A stretch of DNA of 17,007 nt, from assembly GCA_002327405.1 (NCBI GenBank), contig DCVO01000033.1, forward strand, positions 1 through 17,007, in the 5' to 3' direction. Below are positions 7,476-13,463 of the stretch, piece after piece (position 1 is the first letter of the stretch; each line of letters opens with the position of its first letter). This DNA comes from Thiobacillus sp. UBA2186. Lineage in GTDB: Bacteria > Pseudomonadota > Gammaproteobacteria > Burkholderiales > Thiobacillaceae. The notes under the pieces were generated by a model. The model was given only the letters and a program-made list of their open reading frames with translations. It was not told the DNA's origin and ran no database searches. Position numbers and translations under genes: made by a program.

Positions 7476-8243
7476 ATGCCATTCGGATTGGATATCGGAT
7501 TTTCCGGACTGTTGATCCTGCTGGTTCTGCTGGTGCTGTCCTCGCTGCGCATCCTGCGCGAATACGAGCGCGGGGTGATTTTCATGCTGGGCCGTTTCTG
7601 GAAAGTGAAGGGCCCCGGCCTCATCATCGTCATCCCCGGCATCCAGCAGATGGTGCGCGTGGACCTGCGCACCATGGTGTTCGACGTGCCCGAGCAGGAC
7701 GTGATTTCGCGCGACAACGTCTCGGTCAAGGTGAACGCCGTAGTGTATTTCCGCGTGGTCGACCCCGAACGCGCCATCATCCAGGTGGAGGATTACCTGG
7801 TCGCCACCAGCCAGCTCGCGCAGACCACCCTGCGCGCCGTGCTCGGCAAGCATGAGCTGGACGAAATGCTGGCCGAGCGCGAGCGGTTGAACGCGGACAT
7901 CCAGCAGGTGCTGGACGCGCAGACCGATGCCTGGGGCATCAAGGTTTCCAACGTGGAGATCAAGCACGTGGACATCAACGAGTCCATGGTGCGCGCCATC
8001 GCCAAACAGGCCGAAGCCGAGCGTGAACGGCGCGCCAAGGTGATTCACGCCGAGGGCGAACTGCAGGCGTCGGAGAAGCTGCTGCAGGCGGCGCAGATGC
8101 TGGCCCAACAGCCCGAGGCCATGCAACTGAGGTATATGCAGACGCTGTCGGCCATCGCCGGCGACAAATCCTCGACCATCGTTTTCCCCTTGCCGGTGGA
8201 TATCTTTTCAACCCTGGCAAAGAAGGGGGCCGAACAAACCTGA
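7476..8243 (+). CDS. Slipin / stomatin-like SPFH-domain membrane protein
   Basis: The product is about 255 residues. A hydrophobic anchor (about 7-24) precedes the SPFH/band-7 domain with the slipin-typical 'REYERGVIFMLGRF', 'KGPGLIIVIPGIQ', 'DVPEQDVISRDNVSVKVNAVVYFRV' and 'QTTLRAVLG'. A charged helical stretch (AKQAEAERERRAKVIHAEGE) and a hydrophobic end 'SSTIVFPLPVDI' follow; the latter corresponds to the region cleaved in PH1511 by its NfeD partner. Such proteins oligomerise in membrane microdomains and modulate other membrane proteins. I chose ATG 7476 because GGAG at 7465-7468 is seven bases upstream. ATG 7470, overlapping the nfeD TGA as ATGA, is in frame but too close to that site. Either way translation is probably coupled to nfeD. 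Confidence 0.93.
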   Translation: MPFGLDIGFSGLLILLVLLVLSSLRILREYERGVIFMLGRFWKVKGPGLIIVIPGIQQMVRVDLRTMVFDVPEQDVISRDNVSVKVNAVVYFRVVDPERAIIQVEDYLVATSQLAQTTLRAVLGKHELDEMLAERERLNADIQQVLDAQTDAWGIKVSNVEIKHVDINESMVRAIAKQAEAERERRAKVIHAEGELQASEKLLQAAQMLAQQPEAMQLRYMQTLSAIAGDKSSTIVFPLPVDIFSTLAKKGAEQT

Positions 8244-8283
8244 GGTTCCGGGCGGGACTGTGCAACGAATGATCCGCTTGCAA

Positions 8284-8310
8284 AATCAGAGGGGCGGGGC
8301 CCCTTTGATT
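8284..8310. terminator. Bidirectional terminator between slipin and cytochrome genes
   Basis: AATCAGAGGGGC (8284-8295) pairs with GCCCCTTTGATT (8299-8310), giving 12 pairs including one G-U around a GGG loop. On the minus strand the stem is followed by TTTTGC and on the plus strand by CTTG. Its position between two convergent genes fits a shared terminator. Confidence 0.75.
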
Positions 8311-8334
8311 CTTGCCACGCTTGTTACTGCATGT

Positions 8335-8892
8335 TCAATCGTGAAACGATTCGGTCTCCTTGAAAGTGGAACTGTCATTGAGGAATCCGACTTTCTCGGC
8401 GACATGACAGGCCATGCACACCTGCCGGACTACCTGGAATTGCTCGCGCATCCTTTCGGGCGACTTCGAAGTCAGCGCGCCCCGCATGGACTGCCACACG
8501 CCGCTTTCCAGGAACATGCCCTCGATATTCCGGGTGCGGACCGGGCGCTTCATGCCGGAGACATTCATGCGATCACGTATCTTGTCCCAGTGGTACACCC
8601 CCATTTCCCAGTTGTTTTTCTTGATCGCGGTATACAACTCTTCGTAACGGTAGGTTATTTCCCACATCGGTATGTCGGTCCCGCTCATGGCAACCTGCAG
8701 TCGGCGAAAGCGTTCGCTATCGTCGTTGGCGTCCAGCAGCCAGTTGTTTGTCGGCGGCTTGGTCTGTTTGGACAGCTCCTTGTAGGCCTTTGGAAATTGG
8801 GGCGGGTTGCCGGTCGGCTTCACCACGCCCTCCGCGAATGCGACCGATGTTGCTGCCAAAAATACCGTGATTCCGATGATGCTTGGCTTCAT
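8335..8892 (-). CDS. Secreted cytochrome c with C-terminal CxxCH haem site
   Basis: The 185-residue precursor begins with a clear Sec signal peptide (MKPSIIGITVFLAATSVAFA, cleavage likely after residue 20), so it should act in the periplasm. The only haem-attachment motif is CMACH at 159-163, near the C terminus, with helix-forming sequence before it. That layout recalls cytochrome c' and related four-helix class II cytochromes rather than class I, where CxxCH is N-terminal. The axial sixth ligand cannot be assigned. Initiation is strong: AAGGAGA lies about six bases before the ATG at 8892. No oxidase, maturation or partner gene is adjacent, so its redox role (electron shuttle or NO/gas binding) is open. 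It is convergent with the slipin gene across a shared terminator. Confidence 0.8.
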   Translation of the reverse strand: MKPSIIGITVFLAATSVAFAEGVVKPTGNPPQFPKAYKELSKQTKPPTNNWLLDANDDSERFRRLQVAMSGTDIPMWEITYRYEELYTAIKKNNWEMGVYHWDKIRDRMNVSGMKRPVRTRNIEGMFLESGVWQSMRGALTSKSPERMREQFQVVRQVCMACHVAEKVGFLNDSSTFKETESFHD

Positions 8893-9217
8893 TGTTGTCT
8901 CCTTGTCGGGAAAGAATCAGTGTTGCATTTCAAGGCTGAAGTACACCCCTGGCTTGTCCGGCCACGGGCAGTTCAACTTTAGGCCATGAACATCGGCGAA
9001 ACCAGGACACAATCGCGGGATGGCACTGCGGCGGCCGACGAAAGCTTCGAAAACATTGCAAACAGACTGGCGCGCCAGGCATTTGGGTCGTATCTTTAAT
9101 TGAAGGGGATTCAGTCAGAGCGGATAGACTGCCCGGCGAATCGCCGCTGCATCAACCGACATAAATCCGTGCCAACATCGGTTTTCTCCCTGCCGAGGCG
9201 GGGGAATATGCAAACAA
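8893..9217. other. Long intergenic region between divergent cytochrome c and malQ genes
   Basis: I see no confident gene in this 325-bp stretch. It should contain the promoters of the leftward cytochrome gene and rightward malQ, but I find no convincing -35/-10 pair. It holds one marginal small ORF (8986-9099), a short hairpin GGCGA/TCGCC near 9137-9147, and a G-rich GGGGGA at 9200-9205 that could be part of a malQ ribosome site. Confidence 0.5.
8986..9099 (+). CDS. Marginal 37-residue ORF
   Basis: ATG at 8986 to TAA at 9097 would give a hydrophilic 37-residue peptide (MNIGETRTQSRDG... NRLARQAFGSYL). Its C-terminal half could form an amphipathic helix. The only ribosome-site hint is TTTAGG two to five bases before the ATG, which is too close. 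I do not recognise it; it may be a chance ORF or a remnant of a larger gene. Confidence 0.2.
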   Translation: MNIGETRTQSRDGTAAADESFENIANRLARQAFGSYL

Positions 9218-11464
9218 ATGCCGGTCTTGGCAGGAACCGGCAGATCGTGGATGCAACATGGGGACAAATTTGGCGTGAGCGCGCTCGACCACTTGTGCTC
9301 GATATACGGAGTACACCAGGAGTACTACACCATCTGGGGGGCGCATCATCCCACCAGCGAGCGCACCAAGCGCGCGATCCTCGGCGCCATGGGCGTAGCG
9401 GCTGATGACGATGCCGCGGTGGAGCGTTCCCTGCGCGAACATGAAGATCGGCAGTGGCGTCGCCTGTTGCCGCCGGTCCTTGTGGTGCGCGAATTTTCCG
9501 GGCCATGCCGCATCCCGCTCAACATTCCCGCCATACTCGATCAGGCCGCTTGCCGCTGGCGGCTAAGCACCGAATTCGGGCAGGAACTGGGCGGGGAATT
9601 CGTGCCGGCCGCGCTGGAAGAGGGCGGCCGCCAGCGCCTGGGCGAACAGGAATTCGTGCGGCGCGTGCTCATACTCGATCCGTGCGTCGAAATCGGCTAC
9701 CACCGCCTTCTTGTCGATTGCGGCAACGGCACAAGCGGCGAGATGCCGTTCATCATCGTGCCGCATGCCTGCTATACGCCGCCGGCGATCCAGGAACATC
9801 GGCGGATCTGGGGTTTTGCCGCCCAGCTCTATGGCGTACGCTCCGCCCGCAACTGGGGCATGGGCGACTTCAGCGACCTGCGTGCAATAGTCGAATTCTG
9901 CGCTGATGTCGGCGCCGGTACCGTGCTCCTGAACCCTCTGCACGCACTGTTTGCCGATGCACCCGAGCACGCCAGCCCCTACAGCCCTTCGAGCCGGACC
10001 TGGTTCAACACGCTCTACCTCGATGTCGAGGCCATAGCCGACTTCGCCGAATGCGATGCGGCCCGTGAAAGAGTGGCCACGGCCGATTTCCGGGAGAAGC
10101 TGGGAAAATTGAGAAACAGCCCTCAGGTGGATTACCCCGAGGTCGCTGCCGCCAAGCGTGAATTGCTTGAGCAGCTGTACCGGCATTTCCGTTCCGCGCA
10201 CCTGGAACGCTCCAGCCGGCGGGCCATTGAATTCCGCGCCTTCCAGAATGCGCACGGCGAAAGTCTGCGCAAGCTGGGAGAGTTCGAGGCCCTGCAGGCG
10301 CATTTCCATGCGCAGAACGGGTCGGCATGGGGCTGGCCGTCATGGCCGGAAGCCTATCGCGACCAACACGCGCCCGAGGTGGCGGCGTTTGCCAATGCGA
10401 ACCTTGAGCGGATCGAGTTCCACGAATACCTGCAATGGCAGGCGTTTTTGCAACTCGAAGCCGTTGGCCAAGGCTCATGGCAGCGCGGCCTGGGCATCGG
10501 CATCATGCTGGATCTCGCCATTGGCGTGGCGGAAGGGGGGGCGGCCACCTGGACCCGCCCCGAACTCTACGCGCGCACGGCCAGCGCCGGAGCGCCGCCG
10601 GACGAAATCAACCTGCTCGGCCAGGATTGGGGACTGCCGCCGTGGATTCCGCACAAGCTCAGAGAGGCCGCCTACGAGCCCTTCATCGAGCTGTTGCGCA
10701 CCAACATGCGCTTTGCCGGCGCCTTGCGCATGGACCACGTCATGGGACTGTACCGCCTGTTCTGGGTGGTGCGCGGCCTGACAGCCGCAGAAGGCTGCTA
10801 TGTCAGCTATCCGTTCGAGGATCTGCTGGGAATACTCGCGCTGGAAAGCCAGCGCAACCGCTGCCTGGTGGTGGGCGAAGACCTCGGCACCGTGCCGGAC
10901 GAGGTGCGCCATGCGCTGCACCCGATGAGCGTGTTGTCCACGCGGGTGCTGTATTTCGAGCGCTGGAATGACGGCCGCATGAAGCCGCCGCGCGACTATC
11001 CGGTGCAGGCGGCGGCCACGGTCACGACGCACGACCTGCCTACGCTTGCCGGATTCTGGAAAGGAATCGACATCGAATTGCGCGACCGCCTGCGGCTTTT
11101 TCCTTCAGAGGAGGTGCGCGGCCGCCAGATCGCGGCGCGCAACGCCGACCGCCCCCATCTGCTGCAAGCACTGGAAGCGGAAGGGCTGCTGCCGGACAGC
11201 GGTAGCACGCAAGCCGAGTCCTTCCCGGACATGACGCCAGAACTCGCGCAAGCGGTCTACGCCTATCTCGCGCGTTCGCCCTCGAAACTGCTGCTGGTGC
11301 AGATGGAAGACGGCTTTGGCGTGGCGGAACAGCCCAACCTGCCGGGAACGACGGAAGCGGTCTATCCGTGCTGGCGCCTGAAATTGCCTGTCGGCCTCGA
11401 AGCCTGGCATGAAAACAGCTGGCTGCAGGGCATTATCCAGGCCCTGCGCCGGCAGCGGCCCTAG
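9218..11464 (+). CDS. malQ: 4-alpha-glucanotransferase (amylomaltase)
   Basis: MalQ (GH77) transfers alpha-1,4-glucan segments between maltodextrins in the cytoplasm and supports maltose or glycogen breakdown. The three catalytic carboxylates are visible: nucleophile D506 in 'ALRMDHVMGLYR', acid/base E554 in 'VVGEDLGTVPDEV' and D606 in 'TTHDLPTLAGFW'. Their spacings of 48 and 52 match E. coli MalQ exactly (D448/E496/D548). The family hallmarks 'WGFAAQLYGVRSARNWGMGDFSDL' and 'SPYSPSSRTWFNT' precede them. From ATG 9218 the protein is 748 residues, longer than E. coli's 694. The family homology starts at about residue 21 ('SALDHLCSIYG'), so GTG 9275 (with GGGGA upstream) or ATG 9251 may be the real start. 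No other glycogen or maltose gene is nearby. Its TAG overlaps the stop of the convergent next gene. Confidence 0.94.
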   Translation: MPVLAGTGRSWMQHGDKFGVSALDHLCSIYGVHQEYYTIWGAHHPTSERTKRAILGAMGVAADDDAAVERSLREHEDRQWRRLLPPVLVVREFSGPCRIPLNIPAILDQAACRWRLSTEFGQELGGEFVPAALEEGGRQRLGEQEFVRRVLILDPCVEIGYHRLLVDCGNGTSGEMPFIIVPHACYTPPAIQEHRRIWGFAAQLYGVRSARNWGMGDFSDLRAIVEFCADVGAGTVLLNPLHALFADAPEHASPYSPSSRTWFNTLYLDVEAIADFAECDAARERVATADFREKLGKLRNSPQVDYPEVAAAKRELLEQLYRHFRSAHLERSSRRAIEFRAFQNAHGESLRKLGEFEALQAHFHAQNGSAWGWPSWPEAYRDQHAPEVAAFANANLERIEFHEYLQWQAFLQLEAVGQGSWQRGLGIGIMLDLAIGVAEGGAATWTRPELYARTASAGAPPDEINLLGQDWGLPPWIPHKLREAAYEPFIELLRTNMRFAGALRMDHVMGLYRLFWVVRGLTAAEGCYVSYPFEDLLGILALESQRNRCLVVGEDLGTVPDEVRHALHPMSVLSTRVLYFERWNDGRMKPPRDYPVQAAATVTTHDLPTLAGFWKGIDIELRDRLRLFPSEEVRGRQIAARNADRPHLLQALEAEGLLPDSGSTQAESFPDMTPELAQAVYAYLARSPSKLLLVQMEDGFGVAEQPNLPGTTEAVYPCWRLKLPVGLEAWHENSWLQGIIQALRRQRP

Positions 11465-11955
11465 CGTTCCCACACCACGCGCAACAGATTTTCCTGCTCG
11501 TTGTAGTGGAACTCCAGCTCGCCCTGGTAGGCGTGATGAAGCGCATCGCCGATGCCGCGTGCGAGATGGATGTCGGTGGTGGTGACCAGGATGCCGTCGT
11601 CCCGGTCCTCGATCTTCATGATCCGCTTGAGGGGGTGTTCGGCCTTGGCTCTCGCTTCCTCATTCTTGACGAGATGCAGCAACTCCTCGCGATGATCCCT
11701 GAAAAACGTGCCGCCGATCGTCACGTAGCCTGCGGGGAATTCATCCTGAATGCGATGGCACGCAGGACACATTTCCTCATGCGCGCCGGCGGGCTTGGGC
11801 AGCCATTGCCAGCGCCCCTCGTGGTAGACCGCGCCGCACCCAGGACAAACCGTGGGCTCATGCAGCTTGTGCTTGACCTTGTAGGTGTCGTGCCGAGTGT
11901 CCACGACCATGCGGTCGCGCCGGACGGGATGGAAGTCAGTGAATTGGGTTTTCAT
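11461..11955 (-). CDS. Zinc-ribbon protein of the BCAM0308 type (NMD3-like double CxxC)
   Basis: The 164-residue soluble protein has two CxxC pairs, C37/C40 ('VCPGCGAVYHEGRWQW') and C63/C66 ('MCPACHRIQDEFPAGYV'), forming a likely zinc ribbon. A C-terminal alpha/beta part ends with 'TTTDIHLARGIGDALHHAYQGELEF'. I match it from memory to the family named after Burkholderia cenocepacia BCAM0308, which lies in that species' low-oxygen-activated locus; no biochemical function is established to my knowledge. The pattern resembles the zinc-binding part of NMD3. The start at 11955 is decided by AAGGAG six bases upstream; a longer in-frame ATG at 12000 lacks one. It is the last gene of a leftward four-gene run. 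Confidence 0.75.
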   Translation of the reverse strand: MKTQFTDFHPVRRDRMVVDTRHDTYKVKHKLHEPTVCPGCGAVYHEGRWQWLPKPAGAHEEMCPACHRIQDEFPAGYVTIGGTFFRDHREELLHLVKNEEARAKAEHPLKRIMKIEDRDDGILVTTTDIHLARGIGDALHHAYQGELEFHYNEQENLLRVVWER

Positions 11956-11967
11956 TTTGCACTCCTT

Positions 11968-11980
11968 TTGGCCTGGCCAA
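11968..11980. promoter_or_regulatory. Perfect 13-bp dyad abutting the ribosome site of the zinc-ribbon gene
   Basis: TTGGCC-T-GGCCAA is a perfect palindrome placed directly upstream of the AAGGAG at 11967-11962 (minus strand). It lies in the 81-base gap after the DJ-1/PfpI gene. Its position suits an operator, though GC-rich chance palindromes of this size do occur. Confidence 0.3.
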
Positions 11981-12036
11981 CATTCAAAAGCCTCTCTCAA
12001 TGTTCATATTAGAACGCGCGAGCAGCACTGGATTTT

Positions 12037-12549
12037 TCATCCCGATCCTTTCTCAAGGAGCCTGAGCATTTCGCGCATGAAAGCGGGCAAATCGGAGGGT
12101 TGCCTGGATGTAACCAAGTTGCCATCCACCACGACCTCGCTGTCTTCATAGAAGGCCCCAGATTCTTTCAACTCCCCGGCGACCGAACGGCAGCTGGTAG
12201 CGTGCCGTCCCCGTAAAACGCCTCCCGTGATCAATACTTGCGGTCCATGGCAGATGGCTGCGACCGGCTTGTTCCTGCGCATGAAATATTGCGCGATTCC
12301 GACCGCGTCTCCTTCCTTGCGCAGCGCCTCGGGAGCCCTGCCGCCCGGCAGGACGAGAAGATCGTAGTTGTCGGGATCGATTTCGTGCAGCGCCTTGTCC
12401 ACGGCAACTTCATAGCCGTGCTTGCCGATGATTTTTCCCTTGCCGACTGATGCAATGTCGACCTCGATCTTTTCCTCCTTCAGCCGGTAATAGGGAACGA
12501 GCAGCTCGATATCCTCGAAACCATCCGCGCTGATGATGATCGCTTTCAT
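12037..12549 (-). CDS. DJ-1/PfpI family protein
   Basis: This 170-residue protein belongs to the DJ-1/PfpI superfamily (class I glutamine-amidotransferase fold). Residues C100 and H101 in 'AAICHGPQVL' and E74 in 'GGRAPEAL' fall at the same numbers as the Cys100/His101/Glu74 catalytic set of Pyrococcus PH1704, so it is closest to the PfpI/YhbO group. Members have been described as intracellular peptidases, stress chaperones or glyoxal/methylglyoxal-handling enzymes; which applies is unresolved. The start at ATG 12549 gives the family-standard opening 'MKAIIISADGFEDIEL'. Its ribosome site is weak, and an in-frame extension to 12633 looks non-homologous. It is the third gene of the leftward run. 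Confidence 0.92.
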   Translation of the reverse strand: MKAIIISADGFEDIELLVPYYRLKEEKIEVDIASVGKGKIIGKHGYEVAVDKALHEIDPDNYDLLVLPGGRAPEALRKEGDAVGIAQYFMRRNKPVAAICHGPQVLITGGVLRGRHATSCRSVAGELKESGAFYEDSEVVVDGNLVTSRQPSDLPAFMREMLRLLEKGSG

Positions 12550-12610
12550 GGCAATTTCAGGTGAGCGGGCTGCTGAATGGCAGTCGGGTCTGATGAAAAA
12601 GCGGTTCTGG

Positions 12611-12781
12611 CTAGCCCTTGCGCTCCAGCGCAATGCCGACCAGTTCCAGGGCGATTCCAGATGCCAACAGTACCAGCCCGGCCATGTCGCCAGGCGCCAG
12701 GTACATCAATACGCCGCCCGCAATCACCAGCATTACGGCGACGCTCCGCCTGAGGCTACGTTTGCGCGTCATGCCGGGCAT
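12611..12781 (-). CDS. Small membrane protein (56 residues)
   Basis: This short gene reads MPGMTRKRSLRRSVAVMLVI at the start and ends LELVGIALERKG. A strongly basic N terminus (RKRSLRR) precedes two hydrophobic segments, about residues 13-29 and 33-51, separated by 'APGD', so it should form an inner-membrane hairpin with both ends in the cytoplasm. It may start instead at the second ATG (12772; 53 residues). Neither start has a clear Shine-Dalgarno, and translation may be coupled to the upstream gene, which ends 42 bases earlier on the same strand. The clean basic-TM-turn-TM-basic design argues for a real gene. I recognise the style from hypothetical proteins in other proteobacteria but no function. 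Confidence 0.7.
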   Translation of the reverse strand: MPGMTRKRSLRRSVAVMLVIAGGVLMYLAPGDMAGLVLLASGIALELVGIALERKG

Positions 12782-12823
12782 TCAGAATCGGGGGTGGAAG
12801 CGGACCGGACGGCATCTGATGGC

Positions 12824-13324
12824 CTACTCGTAGCGCAGAAATTCCTCGGCCAGGGTATCGGCGCCGAACTGTTCGATCAGGTCTTCTATCTCGGAAAGCA
12901 GGGTGTCGTCCTCGTCCTCGTCGAGCACCCCTTCGCCGACCAGCCGCACGCCCAGGCCGGAAACGATCGCATCCCTCACCACCGACAACGTGGGGGGATT
13001 TTCGCGGTTCTCGTCGTTGACCAGGGACTCGATCACGCGGGACAACTGCTCGCTGGCATGGCTCTGAACGAAATCCACGGCTAGCGCGCTTTCGCCGAAT
13101 TCCTCGATCAGCGCATCCATTTCGTCCAGCATCGATGCATCGACGTCGAAGTGATGCAGGCGCTCTGCTTCCCTGAAATCGGCAGGCAAGAGGCCGGCAA
13201 GAAAACGCCGGGCGACTATCAGCGTAATGGGCTGTTCGCTGTCCGGGTCGTTTACCCGGCTTCTGAGCAGTTCGGACAATCTTGGACTGACGCGCGTCGC
13301 GACATCGATAGGATGATGGATCAT
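12824..13324 (-). CDS. Uncharacterised acidic protein made of two copies of one domain
   Basis: I do not recognise this 166-residue protein. It consists of two homologous halves. Copy 1 (about 16-87) opens 'LSELLRSRVNDPDSEQPITL' and closes 'MLDEMDALIEEFGESALAVDFV'. Copy 2 (about 94-164) opens 'LSRVIESLVNDENRENPPTL' and closes 'LLSEIEDLIEQFGADTLAEEFL'. Both look all-helical and acidic, with no signal peptide, cysteines or membrane segment. The start at 13324 has GGGGGAAGG just upstream and is well supported. It is the first gene of the leftward run and diverges from the Lon-like protease gene across 139 bp, which suggests a linked role. An adaptor, anti-factor or inhibitor are possibilities without direct evidence. 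Confidence 0.75.
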   Translation of the reverse strand: MIHHPIDVATRVSPRLSELLRSRVNDPDSEQPITLIVARRFLAGLLPADFREAERLHHFDVDASMLDEMDALIEEFGESALAVDFVQSHASEQLSRVIESLVNDENRENPPTLSVVRDAIVSGLGVRLVGEGVLDEDEDDTLLSEIEDLIEQFGADTLAEEFLRYE

Positions 13325-13463
13325 GGCCTTCCCCCGTATATTTCGAGCGGATCTAAACTGATGATGCTTTTTTCGATCTCACTATCTATTTTTAATATAT
13401 AGCAGATAATGTTCCCGCATCTGGCTGCCCGACAATCAACCCTGAAAATAGCGCGAAGAAAAA
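13325..13463. promoter_or_regulatory. AT-rich divergent promoter region
   Basis: This 139-bp gap separates two divergent operons and contains the most AT-rich stretch of the right half (about 13365-13412). Rightward, GATAAT (13405-13410) is a plausible -10; leftward, TATATT in the same island is another. No clear -35 fits either, and I find no heat-shock sigma-32 pair and no complete FNR/Anr site (TTGAT-N4-ATCAA). An activator or alternative sigma factor may be needed. Confidence 0.5.

Noticed and set aside
6196..8126. Two long antisense frames over nfeD and the slipin gene
   Set aside because: They are His/Asp/Gln-rich shadow translations (e.g. HHxD runs) of GC-rich coding DNA, and both opposite-strand genes are certain.
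13325..13463. Heat-shock sigma-32 promoter for the Lon-like gene
   Set aside because: CCCCCGTATATTT faintly resembles a sigma-32 -10, but no CTTGAAA-like -35 lies at proper spacing.
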